Assembly (NCBI GenBank): GCA_029204225.1
Contig: MU831903.1
Location: forward strand, 1 to 64,000
DNA length: 64,000 nucleotides
Direction of reading: 5' to 3'
Origin: Diphasiastrum complanatum
Taxonomy: Eukaryota > Streptophyta > Lycopodiopsida > Lycopodiales > Lycopodiaceae
Under the pieces are notes generated by a model. The model did not search any database and was not told the origin of the DNA. It saw only the letters and a program-made list of their open reading frames with translations. A program made the translations under genes and the position numbers. Shown piece after piece: positions 55,316 to 64,000 of this stretch (positions within the stretch are counted from its first letter, which is position 1; every line of letters begins with the position of its first letter).

Positions 55316-56534
55316 TGTAGCGCAGGCATCCCAAAGGGAGCCGGGAACCACGACTTAGCTTCCCAGCCTTCAACTCTTGCCATCCAAACCCACTTGACAT
55401 ACAAGCAGCCAACTCGCCAACAACGATCAGACTTAACCAACTTGAAGTTCCGAAAACCAACATTGAGATCCAACCTGGCGCCATGCCAGATCGGGGGTCC
55501 CGATGTGGGTGACTTCCCTTCAAGCAAGCCGCCCGACATACATCAAACTTCACCAACTCGAAGCTTCGTTACAAACGAGTAACATCCATTCCAAGCAAGC
55601 GGTCTGACTTACATCAAACTTAACCAACTGAAAGCTTTGTCATGAGTGCTGGAGGCCAACCTGGCGCCACGCCAGACTGGACAGCCATAAACAGGTAACA
55701 TCCACCCAAGCAAGCCATCCAACTCAGCCGACAGGTTAGAGCCCGTTCCCCAAGAGCTTAACCCATTCACGTTCATGCAAGGAACACTCAGAACCACAAG
55801 CCACGACAGATATGGAAACAACCAGTTCCTGGACCAAATGGTCCCGACAACATACCGCTGGCGCCACGGACCGAATGGTCCCGACAGCATACCGTTGGCG
55901 TCCCGGGATACGACCCTCAGCTATGTGCCAAGTTAAAAATTTTGAAAGCGGCCTTACAACTGGCGCTTTGACCGAACACTGAAACCCAGAAGGTAATCAG
56001 AGTCAGTTCGAGGAAAATCCCACTTTATTGATAAATCTGAGAAGGTTACATTTCAAGTGTGTGACCGACCCTAGTCTCCGGGGCGCTAGCATGCCAAGGC
56101 GAGAGCCATGACAACATTCCAGCAAGGGAGGCTGAGACTTGGTTGGAGCTCGCCCTGAGTCGCAACCCGCACTCCCCTATAGTATTGGTGTGATTCGGCA
56201 CCCCCCCTCATACCAAGCACTCTACCCAAGTTGGTAAAGCACGTTTTTCTCTCTGTAGGATTTTCTCTTTCTAGAAAGTCATTTTCTCTCTCTAGATTTT
56301 ATTGATCCCCAGGCTTCCTTTAATCATGCCTAGATCGTGTGAGGTAATTGCACATCGATCTGAGCTCTATGGACTCCGCTAGAACCGATCAAAGATTTTT
56401 CAGCCATAGGAACTTTGCGTCGGCTGGATTCTGGTCACAGTGGCGCCGGGAGCAGCAGGGGCGCTGCTGGTGCCGGGGACATAGCTGGCGCCGATGGCGC
56501 CGGAAGTAAAGCTTGTAAAGGTAGCTTTACAACA
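55316..56534 (-). mobile_element. G-family element copy 3: 5' LTR
   Basis: 1219 bp, minus orientation, from TGTTGTAAAGC at 56534 to CGCTACA at 55316. It retains only about three intact GGCGCC hexamers (56452-56505) against eight in copy 2. Its outer end abuts the C-run of a GC-hairpin element at 56535. Confidence 0.8.
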
Positions 56535-57300
56535 CCCCCCCCCCCCCCCCCCCCTCCGCCACCCGCCGCGGAGGGGGCGGGGGGGGGGGGGGGGAGGGTG
56601 TGGGGGGATATAAAAAATATTTTTAAAATAAAAACATTTTTTTTGAATTCCAATCCCCACTCGCCGCGGCGGGTGGGCGGGGGAGGGGGAATATAAAAAA
56701 TTCGAGTCGTTGGGTATTCGAGTCTTTTCAGAAAAATTTGAATCTTCCCAAAAAATTTTGCAAAAAAATTTAGCGCTGCCTGCCTTTGCGAAATTTTTGC
56801 GAAAGCATCTTGAAGACTGCGTTGGCGAAATTTTCGTGAAGGCAGCGTGAAAATTTGCGATTTGGCAGGTATCGCAAAATTTACGCAAAGGCAGGCTTCG
56901 CGAAAATTTCTGGACAGACTCAAATTTTCAAAAAAGAAGGGATTTTCGACGATTCGAATTTTTGAAATACCCCCATCCGCCGCAGCGGGAAGGCGGAGGG
57001 AGGGGAATATACAAAAATATTCCAAAAATTGGAGTCGTTAGAAATCCACGATGAGGCGAGTCGTGAAATTTTTGCGATGTACCCGCGAGTCGCAAAATTT
57101 TCACGCTAAACCCCTGGTGCGCCTGTCGTGAAATTTTGCGACCCGGCGTCCATCGTGAAATTTTGCGACAGGCTGCATCGTGACATTTCGCAAGTCACGC
57201 ATCGCGACATTTCTCAAGTCACGACTTGCGAAATTTCACGACTCGACGTCCGTCACGAATATCTCGTGACAGACGACACATTCTACTCTCCAATACCTAT
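56535..57300. mobile_element. GC-hairpin / CGAAATTTCG-palindrome element, copy 2
   Basis: Three GC hairpins built on CCCGCCGCGGCGGG (56535-56606, 56655-56692, 56970-57005) are separated by ~270 bp and followed by ~250 bp of GCGAAATTTTGCG-type palindromes, for example the CGCGACATTTCTC and TCGTGAAATTTTGCGA variants at 57060-57260. Same vocabulary as copy 1. No coding capacity. Confidence 0.6.
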
Positions 57301-57554
57301 CCAACAAGCTATAGAACATCAAATTTGGATCATTCCTTGAGAAGAAGCACTCATTAATGAGGGCTGATTTCACACATGTGAGCTCTCGGTCCGTACAAAG
57401 CTCCGCTAGATCAGATCAACCTTGATTTGATCCACTTATGATCCACAGATTGCTTGTTTCTCAGTGAGTTTGAATCCTTCTCCAAAATCCAAGTTCTTGC
57501 AAGCAAAAACACTGATGATCTGATGTATACACCCTCACCTCTTCAAAGCATGAA
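57301..57554 (-). mobile_element. interior scrap beside the LTR at 57567
   Basis: By position, the first interior sequence of the minus-strand element whose primer site is at 57555. A further TTCACACATGTGAG (57369) suggests that a second LTR edge is embedded here. Confidence 0.4.
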
Positions 57555-57566
57555 GCTCTGATACCA
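57555..57566 (-). other. primer-binding site (initiator tRNA-Met type)
   Basis: GCTCTGATACCA on plus, directly next to the LTR terminus TGTGAAG. Confidence 0.85.
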
Positions 57567-58296
57567 TGTGAAGTTTTTAGCATGTGTGAACTTCACCACA
57601 CACCCTACAGGATCTTACTGAGGTGTTGTGATTGCACAAGATTGATCAAAGAACAGTATGCTTGAAAAATCTAAGGCAAGAGCACAATTGCATACATCTG
57701 ATGAAAAAATCTAACTCTTCACTATGAGAAATGAATGTCAGAAAAAATTCTAAGTGTTTAGTATGGGAAAAAAAGGCTGCTCTCGGGTAGAGAGAGAAAA
57801 TCATACATAGAAAACTCGGGTAGAGAGAGAATGAGTCCAAAACACCAAAATCTCAATATTCACAATATGGCAAAACATGCCCAAGATTCCCTACATGAGA
57901 GAGACTCGAATTCCTACAGTGGAGTTGCATGGAAAGTCCACTTAACTGAACTAATTCACCTACCAGAGATCCACATGTGTAACTGCATGCATGTATGTTG
58001 CATGTACTGCATGTCAACTCATAAAATTGCCTAGACATGTGCAGATCACAGAAACTACTTTGCATGTTGCATGCACTGATTGCATGTGGCTTGCATGCAT
58101 ACAGTAAGACTTTGCATGCTATCTAAACATCTGCATGTCATCATAATTGAACCTATCTAACTCAAATTTGAGCTACACTAGAAGGATATGTGCTCAATTC
58201 ACACTCCTTATATGTACAACATGAAATCTAGTGGAAATCATCATGGACATGACCCCAAACTCGAGATAGGAAGATAATATTTTAATAATCTTCACA
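57567..58296 (-). mobile_element. 5' LTR of a copia-type element
   Basis: 730 bp, TGTGAAGTTTTT to AATCTTCACA, with 7-bp terminal inverted repeats TGTGAAG/CTTCACA. It has two copies of CTCGGGTAGAGAGAGAA (about 57780-57835), as in the LTR at 4087, and many GCATG words at 57980-58140. No coding part is attached on the left, so only the 5' end of the element survives. Confidence 0.8.
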
Positions 58297-58312
58297 CTTT
58301 TGTGAGGTGTTG

Positions 58313-58314
<2 letters not shown>

Positions 58315-58394
<80 letters not shown>
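58315..58394. repeat. (GA)n microsatellite
   Basis: About 80 bp of uninterrupted GA dinucleotide, 18 bp beyond the LTR end. Confidence 0.97.
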
Positions 58395-58399
<5 letters not shown>

Positions 58400-58584
58400 C
58401 CCATAAGTCTTTATGGAACTTGACAATAGCAAAAAAACATAAATAAACACCCCTACAATGCTTATTTACATTGTCTTTTGAAATTTTTAGGCTTTCTTAT
58501 ATCAAGTGAATTGCTACCTGCTTCAAATTTTTTTCCTCCTACAATATGGTATTTTTTTTGCTTTCTCCATGTCTTTTTCATTAA
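58395..58584. other. AT-rich spacer
   Basis: Nothing recognised between the GA tract and the third hairpin element. Confidence 0.4.
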
Positions 58585-58770
58585 ATCTAATCTTCCAAGT
58601 TAAGTAGTGTGGACAGGGGAGAAGTTAAAGAAGACCCATTGTTGTAAATGTCGCCCACCCGCCGCGGCGGATGGGGGGGGGGGGGGGGGACATTAACAAA
58701 AAATTTTGCGATGTCGTGATGGCATTTTCATGAATGTTCTCCATCCCCCCCGCAGTGGCGGGTGGGTAAG
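58585..58770. mobile_element. GC-hairpin element, copy 3 (short)
   Basis: The leader (CTAATCTTCCAAGTTAAGTA, GAGAAGTTAAA) matches 23325-23400. It is followed by a hairpin CCCACCCGCCGCGGCGG (58652-58690), GGGACATTAAC...AAAATTTTGCGATG as in copy 1, and a second hairpin CCCCCCGCAGTGGCGGGTGGG (58744-58766; cited in part). It is cut on the right by the H-family LTR at 58771. Confidence 0.65.
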
Positions 58771-59691
58771 TGTTGCGCCGGCGCCTCAAAGGGCGCTGGG
58801 ACTTGAGCGGTTTCCCCAACACGCGCTTAAGTCTAACATTCATCCATCATGCACTTACATAAAAGCCAACTCAGAAACGTAACAAGCTTAACCATTCAGA
58901 CTTTAAGAAAACTGGAATCCCAACCAACCCGAAAGCCAACTCAGAATCCGTCCCCAAAAGGTAACCAAAGGCAAAGACAAGCCACACATGAAACCCAAGG
59001 CATAGTGGTCGCCAAACTGACCAATTGGCATAGCGGCAAGCCCCATGTCGATGACAGGGACCCTTAGGCGCCAGCGACGCAAAAAGGTTGTAGTAAGGGT
59101 CCTTCCACTTGGACTAGTCCCGGAGGCGAAACCAAAATGGTAATCATCCCCAAGGATCAACTTTATTAGATTTGGAAGAGGTTACATTCATACATAGACT
59201 GACCGGTCTCGGGGCCACCAACACGTGCTGGGCATTGTGCCTGGCTCGTGCTGGTAGAGGGAGCTGAGACCTGGCGACTGGATTCCTGGCGCTGGTTGAG
59301 CTGCCCAAGTTTCTGTCTGCCGGACTCCCCCTATAGTTCTGCTGTGATTCGGCGCACCCCCTCTGGTTTGAAACATAGTGCTTTCTGGTAAAGCACGCTT
59401 TTTAGGACTTAGTTTTTATTTTGCTGATTAAGCCTGGCAAGCCTGGCAGAATCAGTCTGGCTCCCGGACATGGGTCCCGGGAGCCATCCCGGCGGCCGAA
59501 TCAACCTGCTTTCCTGACTAGGACATGACCTGAGCTCCAGAGCTAGCTCATGACTTTGTGACTACTTGACTGGCTCACCACAGGTCGGAGGCTCAGTCCT
59601 TGACATTCTAACTTGCTATGGGACCTTAGGGAGTGTCACCCCTTTGAGTCTTACATGGCACGCTGGGTGCACCCAAGTCAGCTTTACAACA
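58771..59691 (-). mobile_element. H-family 3' LTR, copy 2
   Basis: 921 bp, TGTTGCGCCGG to TTTACAACA on plus, with TGTTG/CAACA terminal inverted repeats. It is near 98% identical to 9285-10204. The left flank GTAAG would be the target duplication; the other end is outside the window. Confidence 0.85.
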
Positions 59692-60058
59692 TCCTCCCCT
59701 CGTTTGAGAAAGCTGATGTCCTCATCAGGGCCAAACTAGAACCTAAGACTCATGGCACGGGCTTAATTCACCGGCCAGACTTTAGTCACATATACAAGGG
59801 CACGGGCTTGATTCACCGGCCAAAGAAAACCAACTGTAAAGCAGAGTAATGATATTGTGTTTTACACCCAGCACAGGAAAAGTGTGGATCTAGTTCACTT
59901 ACGTAAAACCTGTGTGAAGCTGCTGCACTTAGACATCAAACTGAAGCTCACTCCTCAATGAGAAATGCGGCTTACTTTATTAGCATGAAAGAAAAAGGTA
60001 CTCACGGCTCCCTTAAGCCTCAGATATGTCATTGTCATCGCACATCTGGATGAGTCCC
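59692..60058 (-). mobile_element. H-family 3' interior with polypurine tract
   Basis: The polypurine-tract complement TCCTCCCCTC lies at 59692-59701. Then ~350 bp without a frame lead to the gag-protease stop codon at 60059. 59692-60014 is repeated at 10205-10524. No reverse transcriptase, RNase H or integrase is present between gag-protease and the LTR. Confidence 0.8.
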
Positions 60059-62143
60059 CTAGGACTCTAGATATTTAGTTTGGTCGTCCAGGTTGAGCTC
60101 CTTGAGCTCTGCATCGGCACTTAGATTCACCTTTGACGTAGAAACTGCAGGCAATGTTGGCTCCATTTGACCTCGCGTCAGCTGGTTTGTCACTGTTGGA
60201 TGTCTTTCATTAAAAAAGTGAGTTTTCGCTTGGTCACACAAGGTGAGCTCCTTGAGCTCTGCATCGGCACTTGAATTCACCTTTGATGTAGAGACTATAG
60301 GCAATTTTGGCTCCATTTGTTCCCGTGTCAGCTGGTCTGTCACTGTTGTTTGTCCTTCGTTAAATAGGTGAATGAGATTGGGAGGAATGGTTGGCTCAGG
60401 TTCATTTGTGTCGTTCTTTTCTAGTTGGTCCCCTGGCACAGCTCTGACGACACAAGGTCTCCTGCCATTATATAATAACACAAGGCTAACCCCTTTTGCC
60501 AAGAAGGCCACCACATGTTCGTTAAACCAGCTTAATCCCAAAATAGCGTCGAAGGCATCCATCTTCAAGATTGTGAACGTTAGTCGATTCTTCCAGGCTC
60601 TCAGAGAGATTGGTAAGTTGGTTGCCAATCTACAAGTGGTCATTGTACCTTTCGCGGTCTCCACACAAATAGGAGTCACATTTTCTTCACATTGGATGTC
60701 CAATTCTCCTGTCAGTTTTTTTGACAAGTAGTTATGTGACGCCCCCAGGTCTACCATGAAGTAAATGATCCTACCTTGAATACAGCCTTTCAGGTACAAT
60801 AACTTGGATCCTCTCGCAGGAGTCACCATAAGATGTTCACGATAAGCCGCAAGTGCCCCTATCTGTTGCAAGGCATTCAGGTCAGACTCCGTCAAATCCG
60901 TTTCTGGGTCCTCTTCATCATCTTGTTCACCATCTTCTTGATCAAATGCCTCTCTCTCCATCCTATCAAATCCTTCAATGGCAGCCATGATCTGCTTATT
61001 CAATGGTTTGGGGCATGATCTCCAAGAGTGACCTTGCTGATGACAGTTGAAGCAACGCATGGAACTGCCCACTGTTGGTGAGCTGTTGCTGTGACTAGCT
61101 GAAGGTCCAACATTGTTTCTTCTCTGGAACATGTTCCCTCCATTGTTGCCTTGGTTGCCAAACCCTGTTTTTGTTGGGAATTTATTCACGCTACTCGAGG
61201 CTTGGTTGCCATTTGGAGCTGAGTCCCCCCTTGAAAAGAAGCTCGGACTCGGTCTGGATCCACTAAATACTCTTGTTGAGGTTGCGGGAGCAGCTGGTGC
61301 CAATGTGCTCTCATAATCACAAACCATTTCAGCCGCTCGAATAGTTGAATTGAAATCATGGGGCATGTAGCTGTCTATCGCACGTCGGGTCCAGGATTGC
61401 ATTCCAGACAATAGGTAATGAGTTTTGTCCGCCTCGGACATATCTTCAATAACCCATACACTCTGTCTGAATCTATTGAGGTACTCTCGCAATGACCCTT
61501 TCTGTTTGAGCCCCGATAATTCTGTCCTCAATCTCATGTGTGAATCCTTCGGTATGAACTCCAATCGTAACGCGGCTTTGAATGCGTCCCATGTTTGAAA
61601 ATGCATCCCTGCCATCCGGTACCAATTTGTAGTGTAGCCCTCAAAATATGCTAATGCCAAGTCAGTTCTTTCTTCCTCAGGAGTGTTCATTAGACGGAAG
61701 TAATGGTCCATGTGAAACAACCAATCTTCCACAACTCGAATGTCACGCTCTCCTTTGAAAGTAGGTAGTGCTTTCACTTTGGCAGTCTTTCTTGGGCCCT
61801 CCGTGGTTCGCGCTCGTGGTTCTCTTGGTATCTGTGGAGGAGGCGCCACTGCATTCTCCCTAGTTGCTTCCAACTCTACAAACCTGGCTTCGAGCTGTGT
61901 TAGCCCGTCTCTCATTTCTCTAGCAAGGTTAATTTGAGTAAGATTCATGGCTCGCAAGGATGTTTGCCATTCTTTCCTTTCGGTTTCTCTATCCTTCTTC
62001 ACCTCGCTAAGCATAGCCGTCATTGCGCTTGATAAGTATTGCCGCATCTTCACTTCAAAGAGGTCCTGTTGTGCCTCTGGCAAGGGTTCATCTCTTGGTG
62101 TAGGTTCAGAAGGGCCACTCATCTCTTCATGGAGGGGCGCCAT
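60059..62143 (-). CDS. H-family Gag-protease-like protein
   Basis: 694 codons, open throughout. Residues 30-100 are charged and helical. 125-275 match a Ty3/gypsy gag (TFKGERDIRVVEDWLFHMDH, ALAYFEGYTTNWYR, FIPKDSHMRLRTELSGLKQK). A Ser/Asn/Gly linker is followed by the zinc knuckle CFNCHQQGHSWRSC (364-377). A retropepsin-like domain follows, with YFMVDLGASHNYLSKKL (DLG at 465-467 where the family has D-S/T-G) and FDAILGLSWF (531-540). The C-terminus is two 50-residue tandem repeats (594-643, 644-693). The frame ends there with no pol. The apparent ATG uses the first base of the LTR of element C (62143), so the true N-terminus may be Met8 or lie upstream of the insertion. The Leu in place of Ser/Thr makes protease activity doubtful. 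Confidence 0.85.
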   Translation of the reverse strand: MAPLHEEMSGPSEPTPRDEPLPEAQQDLFEVKMRQYLSSAMTAMLSEVKKDRETERKEWQTSLRAMNLTQINLAREMRDGLTQLEARFVELEATRENAVAPPPQIPREPRARTTEGPRKTAKVKALPTFKGERDIRVVEDWLFHMDHYFRLMNTPEEERTDLALAYFEGYTTNWYRMAGMHFQTWDAFKAALRLEFIPKDSHMRLRTELSGLKQKGSLREYLNRFRQSVWVIEDMSEADKTHYLLSGMQSWTRRAIDSYMPHDFNSTIRAAEMVCDYESTLAPAAPATSTRVFSGSRPSPSFFSRGDSAPNGNQASSSVNKFPTKTGFGNQGNNGGNMFQRRNNVGPSASHSNSSPTVGSSMRCFNCHQQGHSWRSCPKPLNKQIMAAIEGFDRMEREAFDQEDGEQDDEEDPETDLTESDLNALQQIGALAAYREHLMVTPARGSKLLYLKGCIQGRIIYFMVDLGASHNYLSKKLTGELDIQCEENVTPICVETAKGTMTTCRLATNLPISLRAWKNRLTFTILKMDAFDAILGLSWFNEHVVAFLAKGVSLVLLYNGRRPCVVRAVPGDQLEKNDTNEPEPTIPPNLIHLFNEGQTTVTDQLTREQMEPKLPIVSTSKVNSSADAELKELTLCDQAKTHFFNERHPTVTNQLTRGQMEPTLPAVSTSKVNLSADAELKELNLDDQTKYLES

Positions 62144-62797
62144 GTGAAAAATACAGATCCTAAGTGGATCTAAACTCCAAGATCATTGGCTTGAATGCTT
62201 GCACTCCAAACTACATAAGCTAGGAATTGGCAACACATTCTATGCTACCTAGAATGCAAAGAACTTGATCAAAAAGCATTTATCACAAATGGAAACTTCC
62301 ATAAACATCAAGTGCGGCCCAAAATAGCATTATACAGTCCATAATACATCAGCCTATCACTTTTGGAAAGCACCTAAGATCATACACAATAGCTTGAAGA
62401 CAATACACACAACAATGCTCTCAATGGAGGAAGAAACAATGACAATGATCTATTGATCTCAATGAAGCATACAAAAGGTTTCTCCAACCTGTTCTCCACG
62501 ACTTCCCTACTATTTATGGATGAGGAAGATGACTCTCTCTCCTCTCTCTAGAAGGTACTTGACCCTAGATATTCCCTATATAGGAAAAATAGCTAAAAAT
62601 GGCTTATATGACCAAAATACATCAAAATGATCTCATTTTGAAGGGTATGAAGTTTGACACTTCATCATACTGAAAAAATACAGTAAATAAAAACATTGTG
62701 GCCTGGTTCACACGTGTGAAACTCTTGAACCAAAACTATTTACAATTTTAGCCAATTTAGGCCTCAAACTAGCTAGGAAATGTTGACAATTTTCACA
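62143..62797 (-). mobile_element. 3' LTR of copia element C
   Basis: 655 bp, TGTGAAAAATAC to AATTTTCACA on plus. It carries the intact TTCACACGTGTGAA palindrome at 62707-62720 like the 5' LTR of B, plus small private changes (CAAGAG for CTGGAG in LTR orientation). The polypurine-tract complement CTCCCTCTTC lies at 62798-62807. Confidence 0.95.
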
Positions 62798-64000
62798 CTC
62801 CCTCTTCAACATTGGATGCTAGTTTCAACATAGTCTTTGAGCACATTCCAAGATTAGATCTATGCATTAAATATAGGTCCTTTCCTAATGGTTTGGTGAA
62901 GATATCAGCCACACACTCCTTTGAAGAGACATGTTGAAGCTCCACCTCTTTGGCAATGACTTGATCTCTCACAAAATGGTGAGCAATCTCAATGTGCTTG
63001 CTCCTTGCATGAAAAACAGGATTGCTTGCCAAGCTTTGGGCTGAAAGGTTATCACAAAGTATGATTGGAGTCTTCTCTGGTTCCAGCAAGTGAAGATCCA
63101 ATAACATCCTCTTGATCCAAAGAATCTCCTTGGTGCATGTTGTTAATGCCTTGTACTCGGCTTCGGTGGAAGATAGAGAGATAGTTGGTTGCTTCTTTGA
63201 TAGCCATGAGACCACTCCATCTCCAAGATAGATTGCAAAGGCACTTGTTGACTTCCTATCCATTTGATCACCTGCAAAATCTGAATCTGAAAATCCACAA
63301 AGGTTAGGTGTAGTACCTCCATACAAGATGCCAAAATCTCTAGATCCCGAGATGTATCTAAGTACTCTCTTTCCTAGCTTCCAATGAGCCTCACTAGGAT
63401 CTTGCATAAATTGACTTAGTTTACCAACCACAAAGCTTAGATCAGGTCTTGTGATGGTTAACCATATAAGAGATCCTATTAGCTTTCTATAGAGAGTAAT
63501 GTCCTTGAAGGATCTTTCATTACTTCTTGTAGTTAGCTTTACATTTGATTCCATAGGAGTAGAAACAACTTTACAATCTTCCATATGAAACCTTTTTAGA
63601 ATAGAGTTAACATACTTTTCTTGACATATGAATGTAGATTTAGAAGTTCTAATAATCTCTATTCCTAAGATATAATGAAGTTTACCAAGATCTTGAATTT
63701 CAAACTCTCTTTTGAGTGCCATCTTGATTTCATCTATATCTAGATTGTTACCACCACTTAAGATAATGTCATCAACATAGATCAAAAGTAAAGTGATATC
63801 ATTTTCATTCAATCTAAAGTAGAGAGAATGATCATACTCACTCATAACAAAGTTTTGAGAAAGTAAGAAGGAATTGAGCTTAGCATACCAACTCCTTGGT
63901 TCTTGCTTTAGCCCATACAAACTCTTTTGGAGATAGCACACATGATTAGGCTCATCATGTGAAACATAGCCCTCGGGTTGCTCCATGTAAATATCTTCTT
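62793..64000 (-). CDS. copia gag-pol polyprotein (element C), C-terminal part
   Basis: The frame is open to the window edge, so the start lies outside. It covers residues from about 916 to 1317 of the A/B protein: EDIYMEQPEGYVSHDEPNHV, YGLKQEPRSWY, the YVDD box, the complete RNase H (SDSDFAGD, SSTEAEYKAL, ILCDNLSA) and the shared C-terminus. Its one clear difference from B is Glu for Ala in the KQAPRSWY block. Residue 936 is Val as in B. No stop or frameshift is seen. Confidence 0.96.
   Translation of the reverse strand, partial: EDIYMEQPEGYVSHDEPNHVCYLQKSLYGLKQEPRSWYAKLNSFLLSQNFVMSEYDHSLYFRLNENDITLLLIYVDDIILSGGNNLDIDEIKMALKREFEIQDLGKLHYILGIEIIRTSKSTFICQEKYVNSILKRFHMEDCKVVSTPMESNVKLTTRSNERSFKDITLYRKLIGSLIWLTITRPDLSFVVGKLSQFMQDPSEAHWKLGKRVLRYISGSRDFGILYGGTTPNLCGFSDSDFAGDQMDRKSTSAFAIYLGDGVVSWLSKKQPTISLSSTEAEYKALTTCTKEILWIKRMLLDLHLLEPEKTPIILCDNLSAQSLASNPVFHARSKHIEIAHHFVRDQVIAKEVELQHVSSKECVADIFTKPLGKDLYLMHRSNLGMCSKTMLKLASNVEEGV

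Larger units (their letters stand above)
62143..64000 (-). mobile_element. copia element C (3' part, runs off the window)
   Basis: Same family as A and B in minus orientation: 3' LTR, polypurine tract and the C-terminal third of gag-pol. It is inserted at the start of the H-family gag frame. The left flank CGCCA (62138-62142) should recur beyond the window if the insertion is simple. Confidence 0.95.

Overview
This is a stretch of a repeat-rich nuclear plant genome. Nearly everything recognisable in its 64 kb is transposable-element DNA in nested layers, and I see no intact single-copy host gene, rRNA or tRNA. The evidence for a plant is the set of Ty1/copia elements primed by an initiator-Met tRNA (TGGTATCAGAGC next to the LTRs), a Ty3/gypsy element with a TGGCGCC-type primer site, non-autonomous LTR families, and long GA and TA microsatellites. 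The density of nested elements and a Penelope-like reverse-transcriptase remnant suggest a large genome such as a fern or gymnosperm. That is inference; the sequence does not name a species.

Layout. 1-4.1 kb: AT-rich DNA, a GA microsatellite and a decayed Penelope-like reverse transcriptase (minus). 4.1-5.9 kb: 3' half of a copia element (D). 5.9-8.2 kb: a rearranged copy of a coding-empty LTR family here called G. 8.2-9.3 kb: 3' scrap of a gypsy element. 9.3-10.5 kb: LTR and 3' end of a second family, H. 10.5-14.0 kb: best G copy, with 5' LTR, primer site and a private 252-bp tandem duplication. 14.1-14.6 kb: LTR of another element. 14.6-20.9 kb: a degenerate gypsy element (P) with 5' LTR, primer site, long leader, gag, and reverse transcriptase/RNase H.

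21.3-31.3 kb: decayed, unrecognised protein-coding fragments, possibly from a DNA transposon, broken up by a GC-hairpin element, a TA microsatellite and a 5'-truncated copia element (A). 32.2-34.7 kb: two more copia remnants. 35.9-36.5 kb: a 531-bp foldback element with 27-bp terminal inverted repeats. 36.6-42.8 kb: an older copia element (M) with both LTRs but broken reading frames. 43.4-49.9 kb: a complete copia element (B), with 655-bp LTRs, primer site, polypurine tract, an open 1317-codon gag-pol and a perfect AGTTT target duplication, inserted into an older gag fragment. 50.1-51.2 kb: copia scraps. 53.5-56.5 kb: third G copy (minus). 56.5-58.8 kb: GC-hairpin elements and another LTR. 58.8-62.1 kb: an H element whose internal region is a single gag-protease frame running almost directly into its polypurine tract. 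62.1-64 kb: a further copy of the A/B family (C), cut by the window edge.

How the parts relate. Copies A, B and C are nearly identical and recently active. G and H share LTR ends and the sequence next to the polypurine tract, but neither shows a reverse transcriptase, so they look like non-autonomous partners depending on another element. The least familiar component is the dispersed GC-hairpin element, which carries arrays of palindromes of the TCGCGAAATTTCGCGA type and occurs here in three places.
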